Shown here in pieces: positions 14,217 through 23,277 of a stretch of DNA of 42,045 bases. The DNA lies in the IMG/VR virus record IMGVR_UViG_3300028595_000003, positions 1 to 42,045 of that record; one strand, given 5' to 3'. Each line of letters opens with the position of its first letter. Positions within the stretch are counted from its first letter, which is position 1. The translations under genes were made by a program, and so were the position numbers. The stretch comes from a virus. Under the pieces are notes generated by a model. The model did not search any database. It was not told the origin of the DNA and saw only the letters and a list, made by a program, of their open reading frames with translations.

Positions 14217-16767
14217 CTACTATGTCCTCAGTTACATTTTTATTATTAGACTTCCCAAATAAAGCTTCACGCATACTACTAGGTTCTTTCGGTATAGAGT
14301 CTTCTACGCGAATTAAAGTATCTCTAAAGTCTTTTGGTACTGAGCCTGGTTTAAATCTACCTTCTTTTAAATACCTAGCAATTTTAGTAGCATCATTCTC
14401 TAGTAAACTACGAGTAAGCTTCCCACCATAGTAGCCACCTCCCGCGCCGAGTACAGTAGAGGTAATAAAACCAGCTAAAGAAATATCTTCAGGTTTTTCA
14501 TTAGCAAAATAATATGTTGCGCCTACAGCACCACCAGTAACAGTCCTAGTGTATGGTTGATTATGTACTATCTTAGCCATTGAAGAACTAATAAATTGTC
14601 CAATAGCATCTTTAAGAACTTTACCAGCTCTACCTGTAGCACTTCTAGTTTGGTCACCACTACGAATATAATTAGTAATTCCACCAGAGATACCAATACC
14701 ATATTTCTTCATAGCATCTTCTGTAGCCGCAGCGTTAGATACTAATTGTTTAATGCTTTGCATTTCAATCTTAGCTTGCTTACCTAAAGTATCTTCAATA
14801 AGCTTATAGTCAATTGCATCTAGCTTCTGTAGATTAGCAGCCATGGCTTGAACGTTCATTTCACCTTCTATAGGAACTGCTCTCTTCTGCTGTAGAATAT
14901 TTTGAATTTGCTCAGGATTCATTTGTAGCTTATCAAATAAGTACATATGCAATGACTGTTTAAACGCATCACTATCTTTACCAAGAGCATCACCTAAGTA
15001 GAGAATATTTTCTTTAGCATTAGGACCTGTCATATAGTTCTTAATCTTACTAAGTTCTCCAGTTTGTAAAATATTACTTAGCATTACTTTATCTTCAGTT
15101 TGTGAAGACATCGGGAATAGTCCAGCTCTACGCTTAGTAATGTTATTCGCATATTCTCTAGCTTTCCAGAAGTCTTCATTTTTAACATTAGCTTTCATTA
15201 AATCTTCTATTTGGCTTTTAGCTTTCATTAATGCACTAATTTCTTGCGCATCATTTCTAGATATATTACCACCAGGCACATAAATCTTACGATTAATAAG
15301 TTTAATAGTATTCATCAAATCTTCAGCAGTCATATACTTTACATCATTTAACGAATTAGCTTCTTCTTTAAGATTACTAAGTTTTAACTCTAGCTTGTCA
15401 ACTTTAGTTTGAGCTGTAAGACCTCTTCGCTTATCATTAGTTTCCATTGCAGCTTCTAACTGTTTTCTAGCTGCACCTAAGTCAAATGAAGTTTTACCAA
15501 TAGTTTTATTTAACTCTTTAAGTCTACCTGTCTCATCTTTATATGGTTTACTAAATCTTTTTAGTATTTTTTCAACAGTTGATATAGACTCTGCTGGTGC
15601 GCCGTTGTCAATCATAGTCTTTATCAACTTAGTGGTAAAACCATCTACTTTATACTGGTCTTTCATACCTCTAGCAATTTCAGTGACAGCACCAAATGCT
15701 TCATTCTCGGCAGCTTTATACTGTGCTCTAAGACCTTTAACTCCTGTCTTAATAACTTCTTCAGCTTTAAGTATATCAGTGTATGAAGTAATATTTTTAA
15801 TATCTATGCCAGCTTTATCAAGTGCTTTTAGAGTATCGCTAATATACCCTATAGTCGCAGTATTAAGCTTTGTTTGAGATGCTATTAAATTCTTAGTAGC
15901 AAATACATTTTCTTTACCTAAAAATTGAGCTAAATCATCTCCTTCTCTACTAAGGAGTAAAGAGTCACTAGGTAAGATTTTATTAGCTTCCATAAACTTA
16001 AACATATGTTGTTGTTGCTCATAAGTTTCTGTAGTCCAACTAGCGAATTTATTTCTAACATTTTCAGGGAGTCTAATCTTCGTAGCCATTTTATTAAATG
16101 CTTTTTCTATAATAGCTGGACCTACTGAAGCTATTGGTAAACTAAGTAGTTCCATCTTAGTATCAATACTTTCCCAAGCTTGTATATCATTTATCTCTTG
16201 GTCTGTATACTCGCCAGGAGCCATACCATAAGTCTCAACTAACTCTTTTCTAATCATACTAGTGCCACTACCTAAAGTAGCTATACCACCTAGCACTCCT
16301 AAATCAACCAAATTATTCTCTATAACATCTTTAGCTGTTAAGCCCATCTCTTTCCATTGCTGTGGAGACATAGCTTTAAGCTGTTCAAAGTTTTGTTCAG
16401 TAATTTTAATTTGCTTTTGCTCAGCTTCTCTCTGCTGTTCTTCAACTTGTACTTGAGCTCTTCTATTAGCCCTCTCTGTATCTAAGTCAGCGGGAGTAGG
16501 TATAATATTAACTTGCTGTGGAGTAGGCTCTGGTTGTGCCATACCAGGAACAGCTTCCATTGGTACACCCTTAGTGCCTTCCATAGTTTGTTGACCACCT
16601 ATAAACCTGTCTGGGTTCTTACTAAGAAAATCAACTATCTCAGCTGGTTTAACACCGTCAGACATAGCTTGGTCAAACTTATAGTTATATTGCCCACTGC
16701 CCTTAACCTCATTAACTATTTCTTCATCACTAAAGCCTTGTGCTCTAGCTCCTTCAAAGTCAAACAT
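14200..16767 (-). CDS. Large internal virion / ejection protein (855 aa)
   Basis: An 855-residue protein at the end of the late operon. The N-terminus (F-D-F-E-G-A-R-A-Q-G-F-S-D-E-E-I) and repeated helical stretches, with long coiled-coil-like regions around 430-490, fit podovirus internal core proteins that leave the capsid with the DNA and form a channel across the cell envelope. Near the C-terminus a Gly-rich hydrophobic segment (about 765-800, including T-V-L-G-A-G-G-G-Y-Y-G-G) could insert into a membrane. No lytic transglycosylase motif was seen. Assignment is by context and shape. Confidence 0.7.
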   Translation of the reverse strand: MFDFEGARAQGFSDEEIVNEVKGSGQYNYKFDQAMSDGVKPAEIVDFLSKNPDRFIGGQQTMEGTKGVPMEAVPGMAQPEPTPQQVNIIPTPADLDTERANRRAQVQVEEQQREAEQKQIKITEQNFEQLKAMSPQQWKEMGLTAKDVIENNLVDLGVLGGIATLGSGTSMIRKELVETYGMAPGEYTDQEINDIQAWESIDTKMELLSLPIASVGPAIIEKAFNKMATKIRLPENVRNKFASWTTETYEQQQHMFKFMEANKILPSDSLLLSREGDDLAQFLGKENVFATKNLIASQTKLNTATIGYISDTLKALDKAGIDIKNITSYTDILKAEEVIKTGVKGLRAQYKAAENEAFGAVTEIARGMKDQYKVDGFTTKLIKTMIDNGAPAESISTVEKILKRFSKPYKDETGRLKELNKTIGKTSFDLGAARKQLEAAMETNDKRRGLTAQTKVDKLELKLSNLKEEANSLNDVKYMTAEDLMNTIKLINRKIYVPGGNISRNDAQEISALMKAKSQIEDLMKANVKNEDFWKAREYANNITKRRAGLFPMSSQTEDKVMLSNILQTGELSKIKNYMTGPNAKENILYLGDALGKDSDAFKQSLHMYLFDKLQMNPEQIQNILQQKRAVPIEGEMNVQAMAANLQKLDAIDYKLIEDTLGKQAKIEMQSIKQLVSNAAATEDAMKKYGIGISGGITNYIRSGDQTRSATGRAGKVLKDAIGQFISSSMAKIVHNQPYTRTVTGGAVGATYYFANEKPEDISLAGFITSTVLGAGGGYYGGKLTRSLLENDATKIARYLKEGRFKPGSVPKDFRDTLIRVEDSIPKEPSSMREALFGKSNNKNVTEDIVDVQNQ

Positions 16768-16769
16768 TC

Positions 16770-18596
16770 TTATCTCCCTTCGTTAGTATTTTGAGGCAAC
16801 TTTAGTTCTTGACTCATTGGTTGTTGAGAACTAGGGCCTCCACCAGGGCTACCAGCCATACCTAATTGGTCTTGCATTTGTGGTTGAGGTTGTAACATCT
16901 GTGCAGTCTGCTCAAGTATTTGTGCAATATCTTGGCTATGTTTAGACTTAACTGATTTAACACTAAGGCTAGCAGCTTTCATATATCCTGCTGGGTTAAC
17001 AGTCATTAGTGCATTACCTATATTACCACTAAGCATTGTTTCAAGCATTAGCTGATTTTTCTCATCTTCGTCATTGTAAGCATTAGTACTAATCTCAATA
17101 TCGACTTCTGTAAAACTAATATCAGTTCTAGAGTCATTAAGCGGTACTAATATAATATTACCATTCTCATCTTCTCTAGGCTCACCGCTAGCTGGGTCAA
17201 TGTCTTCATCAAATACTACTTCCATTTGACCAGTAGCTGGGTTAGGTAACATAATAGGCTTATTAAGTTCTATCCATCTTTGTCCTACAGACTCATCTGC
17301 AATTCTAAGAACCTGATTAGCTGTATAGTATTGCTTAATAAGATTAACTATATCCCAACCAATCATTTTATAAAATAGCTCAAGCTTCTTAGTGATATAT
17401 CTTAGTGCAACCATACTAGCGTTTTGCTGTAGCTTAACTTTACGACCACTATCACTAGCGTATGCCATACCAAGGAAACTATCATTAATACCTAGTATTC
17501 TTTGTATTCTATCAAATGCTTTATCAATGATTATATACTGTTGTTGAATATCACCACTAAGGTTTTCTATCTTAATACCAGCCAATGTATTTACTGGTAT
17601 TACACCATTAACTCTATTAAACGCCTTAGTGAATTCTGCTAAGTCTTCAACTGCGCCATCTTGTACAAAAGCTTTATTGCTATTAGTCATAAGCTGAATT
17701 TGTATAATAGCTTGATTAATAGCATTTTGAGATTCTACAACTTCTCTAAAAACACCATAGTACTCGGCTTTATTACTATTAGTCATTTTAACGACGCGGT
17801 AAGGAAACTTTACTTCTTTATAAGTAATCTTATCTTTAGTAAGTATAGTATCACCCGACCAGTATACAGACCAAGTATCACCTTTATCATCTTCCATAAT
17901 ACTATGTACAACTAAGTAGTTATCGTGTTCTTTGTATTTACCTTGGAACTGTTCACCATATTTAAATTCAAAATCTGCTTCTTCTATATCTAAAAAGTTA
18001 TAGTAAGAGTCAAGTTTTTCAATGGCAGCTTTACCAAAGTTCTTACGAATAGTTTCAGTAGATAGCCACTTAAATCTATGAATATACTTTGCATCTTTAT
18101 AATCATCTCTGGTACTCATAGGGTCTAGTACTAATTCACTAGATGATACGTGCTCCATAGTAATTCTATAAAGCTCTCTACCAAATTGGTCTTTCTTACC
18201 AGTTTTTACAACGTCATGATATGAACACATTAAACCACTAAGGAAACCATCTAACTTAATCATGTCACCCTCAGACTCAAAGCTATTAGCATTTATGACA
18301 TAATTAGTAACATCATTAAGTACACTAGCAGTGTCTATATCACTAACTTGTACAGGATTAACTTTTACAGTATTGATAATAGTACTATAGTAACCTACTA
18401 ATTGTCTAGAGAAAAGTTTGATGATATTAAATGTTTCTGCTGGCTGACCGCGATTAGCTAGTATTTGTAGTTGGTCACTATTATACTGTCTATTGTGATA
18501 TAAGTCTTCTACTAGGTTAGCTTCTTTACGACTTTCCAGATAAGTATCATAACCTATCTGGAAAGTATCTTTTAAGTTTTCAATTGTTACTTTCAT
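16770..18596 (-). CDS. P22-type portal protein
   Basis: The 608-residue dodecameric vertex ring through which DNA is packaged and ejected. It fits the P22-type portal family: an N-terminal N-R-G-Q-P-A-E-T-F-N-I-I-K block (about 49-61), V-L-D-P-M-S near 155, A-S-D-S-G-R-K-V-K-L-Q-Q near 395-406, and a C-terminal Gln/Pro-rich tail (P-Q-P-Q-M-Q). The size is normal for this family. Unusually, it is not beside the terminase; it lies about 18 kb away between the ejection protein genes, and is separated by only 2 bases from the downstream 855-residue gene. Confidence 0.88.
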   Translation of the reverse strand: MKVTIENLKDTFQIGYDTYLESRKEANLVEDLYHNRQYNSDQLQILANRGQPAETFNIIKLFSRQLVGYYSTIINTVKVNPVQVSDIDTASVLNDVTNYVINANSFESEGDMIKLDGFLSGLMCSYHDVVKTGKKDQFGRELYRITMEHVSSSELVLDPMSTRDDYKDAKYIHRFKWLSTETIRKNFGKAAIEKLDSYYNFLDIEEADFEFKYGEQFQGKYKEHDNYLVVHSIMEDDKGDTWSVYWSGDTILTKDKITYKEVKFPYRVVKMTNSNKAEYYGVFREVVESQNAINQAIIQIQLMTNSNKAFVQDGAVEDLAEFTKAFNRVNGVIPVNTLAGIKIENLSGDIQQQYIIIDKAFDRIQRILGINDSFLGMAYASDSGRKVKLQQNASMVALRYITKKLELFYKMIGWDIVNLIKQYYTANQVLRIADESVGQRWIELNKPIMLPNPATGQMEVVFDEDIDPASGEPREDENGNIILVPLNDSRTDISFTEVDIEISTNAYNDEDEKNQLMLETMLSGNIGNALMTVNPAGYMKAASLSVKSVKSKHSQDIAQILEQTAQMLQPQPQMQDQLGMAGSPGGGPSSQQPMSQELKLPQNTNEGR

Positions 18597-18604
18597 TTCT
18601 ACTC

Positions 18605-20215
18605 CTAGTAGTTTGCTGGGTCTGGTGTATTGCCAGTAGCTTTACCCCAAAGAGATTTAATATTAGTAGTAACTCTTTCAGTAAACCCAGGCTTTTCTTT
18701 TGGCTTATCAGCTACTGGAATACTAACGTTAGTTAAATCAAGACCTTCAGTAATTTTATTAACTGAAGTCTTATAGTCTAAATAAGTTGCTGGTGTATCA
18801 GATGACAAGCCACTAACTGCACTGTCTAATCCATTTTTAAGCCCTGAAACAAAACCATTCATTGCTGCAAGTGCTGATTCCTTATTAGCCCATGTACCAC
18901 CAAGGATTGCACCCTCATAAAATCCGCGTTCTTGGTCACTAACTGCTGCACCAGACATTGCTTTAATATAACCAGCCATTACTGTTTTCAAGTCAGAGTC
19001 AAATGAGAACTTATCTAGCATCTTTTGTTTCTCTTCGGTAGATAAGTCTCGCCAGTCAACAACTTTACTTGTCTCATCCATAGCTTTATTCAAAGCGTCC
19101 CAGTTAAAATCTGAGTTTTCCATTTTAGTTTTTAATCTAATAGTATTATCTAAAGTACTAGTCATACCATCCAAGTAATCTTTACGAGTTGAAGAAATCT
19201 TATTGTCACCTTGAACAGTTTTGGCTACACTGTATAGTGATTTACCACTCTTATCAACTTTAGTTGTTTTATCACCTCTCGTTAATATACTACTCCATTG
19301 TTCTTGGTTGTTATTAACATAGTCTATAATCTCTTTTTCTTCCTTCATATTATTAAGCTCAAATGCTGCTTTCTCTTCAGAAGCTGATTTAGCCTTAGTT
19401 GGTTGTGGGTTATATCTATCATACACCTCTTGTATCTTAGCCATATCACCAGTTTTTAATGCAGCTCCCATTTCTTCCTGATACTTAACTGAAGCTTCGG
19501 CTGTAAGTTGTTGTGCTTCTAGTTGTGCCTTATTAACATCAGCTGCTTCAGGTCTTAATCCACCAATAATAGCTCTATTCTTTTGATGCTGTGTTGTATA
19601 TAGTTCACTTTGAGCTTTAGTCATCATAGCCAAACTATTAGTTTGTTTAACTATATCATCTACTGGAACTATTCTCCATTTACCATCGTGACCTTGAACA
19701 CGTACTAAATCGCTATTGATAGCTTGTTGAGCCTCAGTAGTCATGTTGGTAGTATCAAGTTTATACTGTTCTTTTAAAATAGCAATATCATTTGGGTCAT
19801 TAAAGTTAATTGGTGCTAAATCATTAACATCCAAAGACTTTGCATTTCTGAGAGCTTCTTTTAAACCGGGTGTATTATTCCAAAGTTTAAAAGTATCTTC
19901 CCAATTACCATCAGATATATTAGTAGCCATACTAGCTATAGTATTAGCAAAAGTCATACTTTGTTGAGCTTTTAAAGCATTCTTAGCATCTGCAAGTTCT
20001 TGCTCTACTAAATCTAATTTAGACTTCTCAACATTTTCTTGTTGCTTCTTAATATCAGTAGCAACCCATTGACCATCTTGTTGTGTATAACCAGCCTGTA
20101 AAGCTGTTAAGTCTTGTTGTTTTTGTTGGCGCTCTTCAGCAATCCTTCTCTGCTTAATCTCAAGACCACGACTAACTGCCGCTGACCCTGCGCTAAAACC
20201 TTCTGCAAATCCCAT
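18605..20215 (-). CDS. Internal virion / ejection protein (536 aa)
   Basis: A 536-residue helical, Gln/Lys/Ala-rich protein with an N-terminus (M-G-F-A-E-G-F-S-A-G-S-A-A-V) of the type found on podovirus ejection proteins, followed by coiled coil (about 20-100). There is no membrane segment and no enzymatic motif. It lies between the 194-residue core protein and the portal. It probably forms part of the DNA ejection apparatus, by analogy with T7 gp15/gp16-type proteins; this is inference. Confidence 0.65.
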   Translation of the reverse strand: MGFAEGFSAGSAAVSRGLEIKQRRIAEERQQKQQDLTALQAGYTQQDGQWVATDIKKQQENVEKSKLDLVEQELADAKNALKAQQSMTFANTIASMATNISDGNWEDTFKLWNNTPGLKEALRNAKSLDVNDLAPINFNDPNDIAILKEQYKLDTTNMTTEAQQAINSDLVRVQGHDGKWRIVPVDDIVKQTNSLAMMTKAQSELYTTQHQKNRAIIGGLRPEAADVNKAQLEAQQLTAEASVKYQEEMGAALKTGDMAKIQEVYDRYNPQPTKAKSASEEKAAFELNNMKEEKEIIDYVNNNQEQWSSILTRGDKTTKVDKSGKSLYSVAKTVQGDNKISSTRKDYLDGMTSTLDNTIRLKTKMENSDFNWDALNKAMDETSKVVDWRDLSTEEKQKMLDKFSFDSDLKTVMAGYIKAMSGAAVSDQERGFYEGAILGGTWANKESALAAMNGFVSGLKNGLDSAVSGLSSDTPATYLDYKTSVNKITEGLDLTNVSIPVADKPKEKPGFTERVTTNIKSLWGKATGNTPDPANY

Positions 20216-20225
20216 ATATTATCCT

Positions 20226-20810
20226 TTACTTACTAGTGAAGTAGGTAGTGGCACCACCTGTTACTGCACCAAAAATATCACCTGCTAAAGCTGTATTAGC
20301 ATTTTGAATACTTGTAGCTGCTGATAAACTAGCATTTGACATATTAGCCTGGTTGGCTGCAGCTGAATTAGCAGTGTTAGCTATATTACTTAGCATACTA
20401 TTACCTTGACCAAGACCTAAACCTAAAAAGCCCATTTGCTGTTGAGCTGCCATAGTATCAGCATTAGCTCTAACATTAGCCTTAGCCATCTCAGTACTAA
20501 ATGCATTACTTTGAAGTAAACTAGCTTCTAGTCCACTACCAGAAATACCACGCTGTGCTAGCTGTTGGTCAACTTGCTGTTGAGCTGCTTGAGCTCCTGC
20601 TTGAATCTCAGTAATTTGTTTAGCCGCCATAGCATCACCAGTTAAGTTCTTAAAGTAAGTACCTAAATCTTCTTGCAATGGGCCATAAATACTTTTCCAA
20701 TCATCATATTGAGCTTTTTGAAAGTCTAGTTGCTCTTTACTAATTTTATATGATAGCTCAGCTTGTGCAGCTGATTGTGCTCCATATCCTCCATCTCCTC
20801 CAAAACCCAT
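20226..20810 (-). CDS. Internal virion protein (T7 gp14-like role, 194 aa)
   Basis: A 194-residue Ala/Gln/Ser-rich protein. The middle has A-A-Q-Q-Q-V-D-Q-Q-L-A-Q-R-G-I-S-G-S-G-L-E (about 93-113), a pattern I associate with podovirus internal virion proteins, and the C-terminus is a Gly/Ala-rich amphipathic region able to meet a membrane (G-D-I-F-G-A-V-T-G-G-A). It starts immediately after the 135-residue gene, as gp14 follows gp13 in T7-like phages. The role would be forming the outer-membrane part of the ejection channel. Confidence 0.7.
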   Translation of the reverse strand: MGFGGDGGYGAQSAAQAELSYKISKEQLDFQKAQYDDWKSIYGPLQEDLGTYFKNLTGDAMAAKQITEIQAGAQAAQQQVDQQLAQRGISGSGLEASLLQSNAFSTEMAKANVRANADTMAAQQQMGFLGLGLGQGNSMLSNIANTANSAAANQANMSNASLSAATSIQNANTALAGDIFGAVTGGATTYFTSK

Positions 20811-21218
20811 TTATAACTCCTTATAGTATCTTACTTGTATTGGCTTAGCACCAACTTTTTCCATAAATTTTAATCCTTTAGCACTAAGACTATCAGATAT
20901 CCACCCTGTACTACCAAGCTCTTTGAAATACTTTTCAGCTTCTGTAAAGAAACGCCTAGTATAAAAAAGATACTTAGTATCGATATAAAATGCTTGTACT
21001 ATAAAGATACTATCAGGTTTTTTATAACCAAACCCAAAGCCTTTTAGTATATCACCTTTATATAACCCTAGTACTAAAGAATTCTCTTTAGCTAGTTCTT
21101 GCTGTAGCATATTCATAGTTAATGCTTCAGTTAGCTTAATGCCTATACTATGATTATATACATAGTATAAACGTAGTAGCTGAAACATATCATTATCTTC
21201 AACTCGCTTTATAATCAT
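20811..21218 (-). CDS. GNAT-like structural accessory protein (135 aa)
   Basis: A 135-residue protein with an acetyltransferase-like outline: beta strands V-L-G-L-Y-K-G-D and F-G-F-G-Y-K, then a helix and the late element A-K-G-L-K-F-M-E-K-V-G-A. The normal acyl-CoA binding motif (R-x-x-G-x-G/A) is not evident. Such GNAT-like proteins often precede gp14-type core genes in podoviruses. It may be a non-catalytic virion assembly factor. It is the first gene after the promoter at 21244-21266. Confidence 0.6.
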   Translation of the reverse strand: MIIKRVEDNDMFQLLRLYYVYNHSIGIKLTEALTMNMLQQELAKENSLVLGLYKGDILKGFGFGYKKPDSIFIVQAFYIDTKYLFYTRRFFTEAEKYFKELGSTGWISDSLSAKGLKFMEKVGAKPIQVRYYKEL

Positions 21219-21243
21219 AGCAGACCTTTACATAATATATCTA

Positions 21244-21266
21244 ATTATATCTAAATTAATATTAAA
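21244..21266 (-). promoter_or_regulatory. Promoter (minus), TTTAAT-N11-TATAAT type
   Basis: Read on the minus strand: TTTAAT (21266-21261), an 11-base spacer ending in ATTTAGA, then TATAAT (21249-21244). It lies in the 58-bp gap upstream of the ejection-protein and portal genes and would give that block its own late transcript. Confidence 0.65.
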
Positions 21267-21276
21267 TTAACATTAA

Positions 21277-23274
21277 TTATGAATTAAAACCAATGGCTGA
21301 TATTGATGCAGTCATTGGCTCACACGAGTTACCTGTTGTACTAACTGCTAGTCTAAAGGTAGCACTAGATGCTTGAGACACACTAGCTACTACAGTCATA
21401 GACACTGTTCTATTACTAGAGCCAATAATAGCTGACTGAGTAGTAATACCAGGCCCACTAAGAGTTACAGTATAGTAATCAAAACTATCAGCCCATAACG
21501 CTTGATTTACCGAACATGCTACAGTAATTACAAATGGTGTAGGTGATGCAACAAATCTGTCGGCTCTATACCCGGAGCTATATGAAGCACCATAGAATAC
21601 TACATCAATGTTTTTACTACTAGAGTAGTTATCTGGAAAAGTATAACTATTACCTTTAGCTATAGTTTGTGGTGCTGTATTATTAGGATAAGAACTATTA
21701 TATACCCTAAGCCCATCTATGGCTTGTTTACTAGCTGTTAGTGTTCCAGCATTAATTACTTTACCAGATATAGTAGTACCAGTAATATCAGTAGCATCTA
21801 CACTACCAGCAGTTATATCTAAAGCATTTATGTAAGTAGCTGTGACTACTGCTGATTGTATACTACTAGTATTAATTTTATCAGCTGTAATAGTGTTAGC
21901 TGCTATTTGTAATGCAGTAATACTACCAGTAGATATCTTAGCACCACTGATAGTAGTTGTATTACTATTAATAGCATTTGCTACTTCAGCCGGTACTACA
22001 TAGCCTTGAGACTGTACTTCAGTTAAAGTAGTTTTTAGGCTTGCTTCTGTAAAAGCATCATCTGCTAAAGACTTAGCTATCATACTAATTTTATTTAGTA
22101 AGCTTTGTTTTGCACTATAGACATTCCTAAATGCTTGGCTAAATAAAGCACTATTTATATCAGTATTTCCGCTAACATCATTCCATAAAACTGGTAATGT
22201 TAAGCCAGCTAAATAATTAGTTAAGACTGTTATGCTATTTGTATAAGCTGTTTTCTCTGTAGTAATATTATATGAAGTAGCAGTACTTTCAATACCAGTC
22301 TGTTCATCTAGTATAGTATCATATTCTTTTATAATAGCTGGCTTTTCATTAGGTGATAGAATATCATCATCAGCTATATCATCAATAGCAGCATTGGCTG
22401 TATTAGCATCAAATTGAGCTTGAGCAGCGGCATATGCAGCAGATTCTGCAGCTGCTTGTGCTGTCAGAGCTGCAGAATCATCCGTATAACCAGCGTCATT
22501 AGTAAAGTATGCATTACCTATAACTCCTAGCTCAGCTGTTGTAATAGTATTAGCTGCTATCTGGTCAGCAGTCACACTTTTACTAACTAATAAGTTGCCA
22601 TCAATAGCTACATCACTAGTCATATTAATCTTATGATTAACTGTATCTACTTGGAAAGGTTGATAACCTTCTTGGGTAGCTGAACTACTAATTGCAAATT
22701 TCTCTGCATATATTTCAAATACACTAGATATACCATCAGAAACTGCTCTATAACCTGATACCCTACCATTAGCTTCTACGGCAACTTCATAGATAGCACC
22801 AACGGCGTTTTGAGTAGCATAGGTTGAATTAATTACACTAGTGGTAGAATAATTATCAGCTAAATTAGTACTTAAAGTTAAGACCTCACTAGCCAGTGCA
22901 TAATTACCTCCAGCATCTATAGCAGCTGTGGTAGCACTAGTAATACTACTAAGTAATGTCCCATCTCCTACTGATATACTATTTTCCACTGACTTCACTA
23001 TAGTTGTATAGTCTGGTACTAATTGTGATAGGTCAAATTTAACCTTATTAACTACAGCATTAAATTCTGTCTCAAACTCTTTAACCCGAGTTTCAACTAT
23101 TTCTTGTAACTGAGCAGCTGATAGTAGACTATTTGGATTGAGTGATGTTTGGTCAGCTTCTGATGCACTATAATAAGTTGGTGCACTAGAGACAGATACA
23201 GATAAATTCTGTAGATATCCCCTTAGTGCTATGTCGTCATTTAAGTCTACTGGTACTTTAATATCTCTAGCCAT
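21277..23274 (-). CDS. Tail tip / host-specificity protein with DUF1983-like region
   Basis: A 665-residue virion protein. The centre (about 165-245) has the pattern of the C-terminal region of phage central tail/host-specificity proteins: S-V-F-E-I-Y-A-E-K-F-A-I, F-Q-V-D-T-V-N-H-K-I-N-M, then T-A-D-Q-I-A-A-N-T-I-T. That last element recurs as a repeat at about 455 (L-Q-I-A-A-N-T-I-T-A-D-K-I). Long helical, Ala/Thr-rich stretches suggest a trimeric fibre, and the C-terminal beta-rich domain could bind receptor. It is transcribed just before the ejection block. Confidence 0.7.
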   Translation of the reverse strand: MARDIKVPVDLNDDIALRGYLQNLSVSVSSAPTYYSASEADQTSLNPNSLLSAAQLQEIVETRVKEFETEFNAVVNKVKFDLSQLVPDYTTIVKSVENSISVGDGTLLSSITSATTAAIDAGGNYALASEVLTLSTNLADNYSTTSVINSTYATQNAVGAIYEVAVEANGRVSGYRAVSDGISSVFEIYAEKFAISSSATQEGYQPFQVDTVNHKINMTSDVAIDGNLLVSKSVTADQIAANTITTAELGVIGNAYFTNDAGYTDDSAALTAQAAAESAAYAAAQAQFDANTANAAIDDIADDDILSPNEKPAIIKEYDTILDEQTGIESTATSYNITTEKTAYTNSITVLTNYLAGLTLPVLWNDVSGNTDINSALFSQAFRNVYSAKQSLLNKISMIAKSLADDAFTEASLKTTLTEVQSQGYVVPAEVANAINSNTTTISGAKISTGSITALQIAANTITADKINTSSIQSAVVTATYINALDITAGSVDATDITGTTISGKVINAGTLTASKQAIDGLRVYNSSYPNNTAPQTIAKGNSYTFPDNYSSSKNIDVVFYGASYSSGYRADRFVASPTPFVITVACSVNQALWADSFDYYTVTLSGPGITTQSAIIGSSNRTVSMTVVASVSQASSATFRLAVSTTGNSCEPMTASISAIGFNS

Positions 23275-23277
23275 TTT

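Noticed and set aside
15605-15877. Plus-strand 90-residue hydrophobic frame opposite the large virion gene
   Set aside because: Hydrophobic antisense frames are expected opposite AT-rich helical genes; it has no ribosome binding site and no operon context.
20811-21218. Second active GNAT enzyme of the modification system
   Set aside because: No clear acyl-CoA loop, and it lies in the ejection-protein block, where GNAT-like structural proteins are common.
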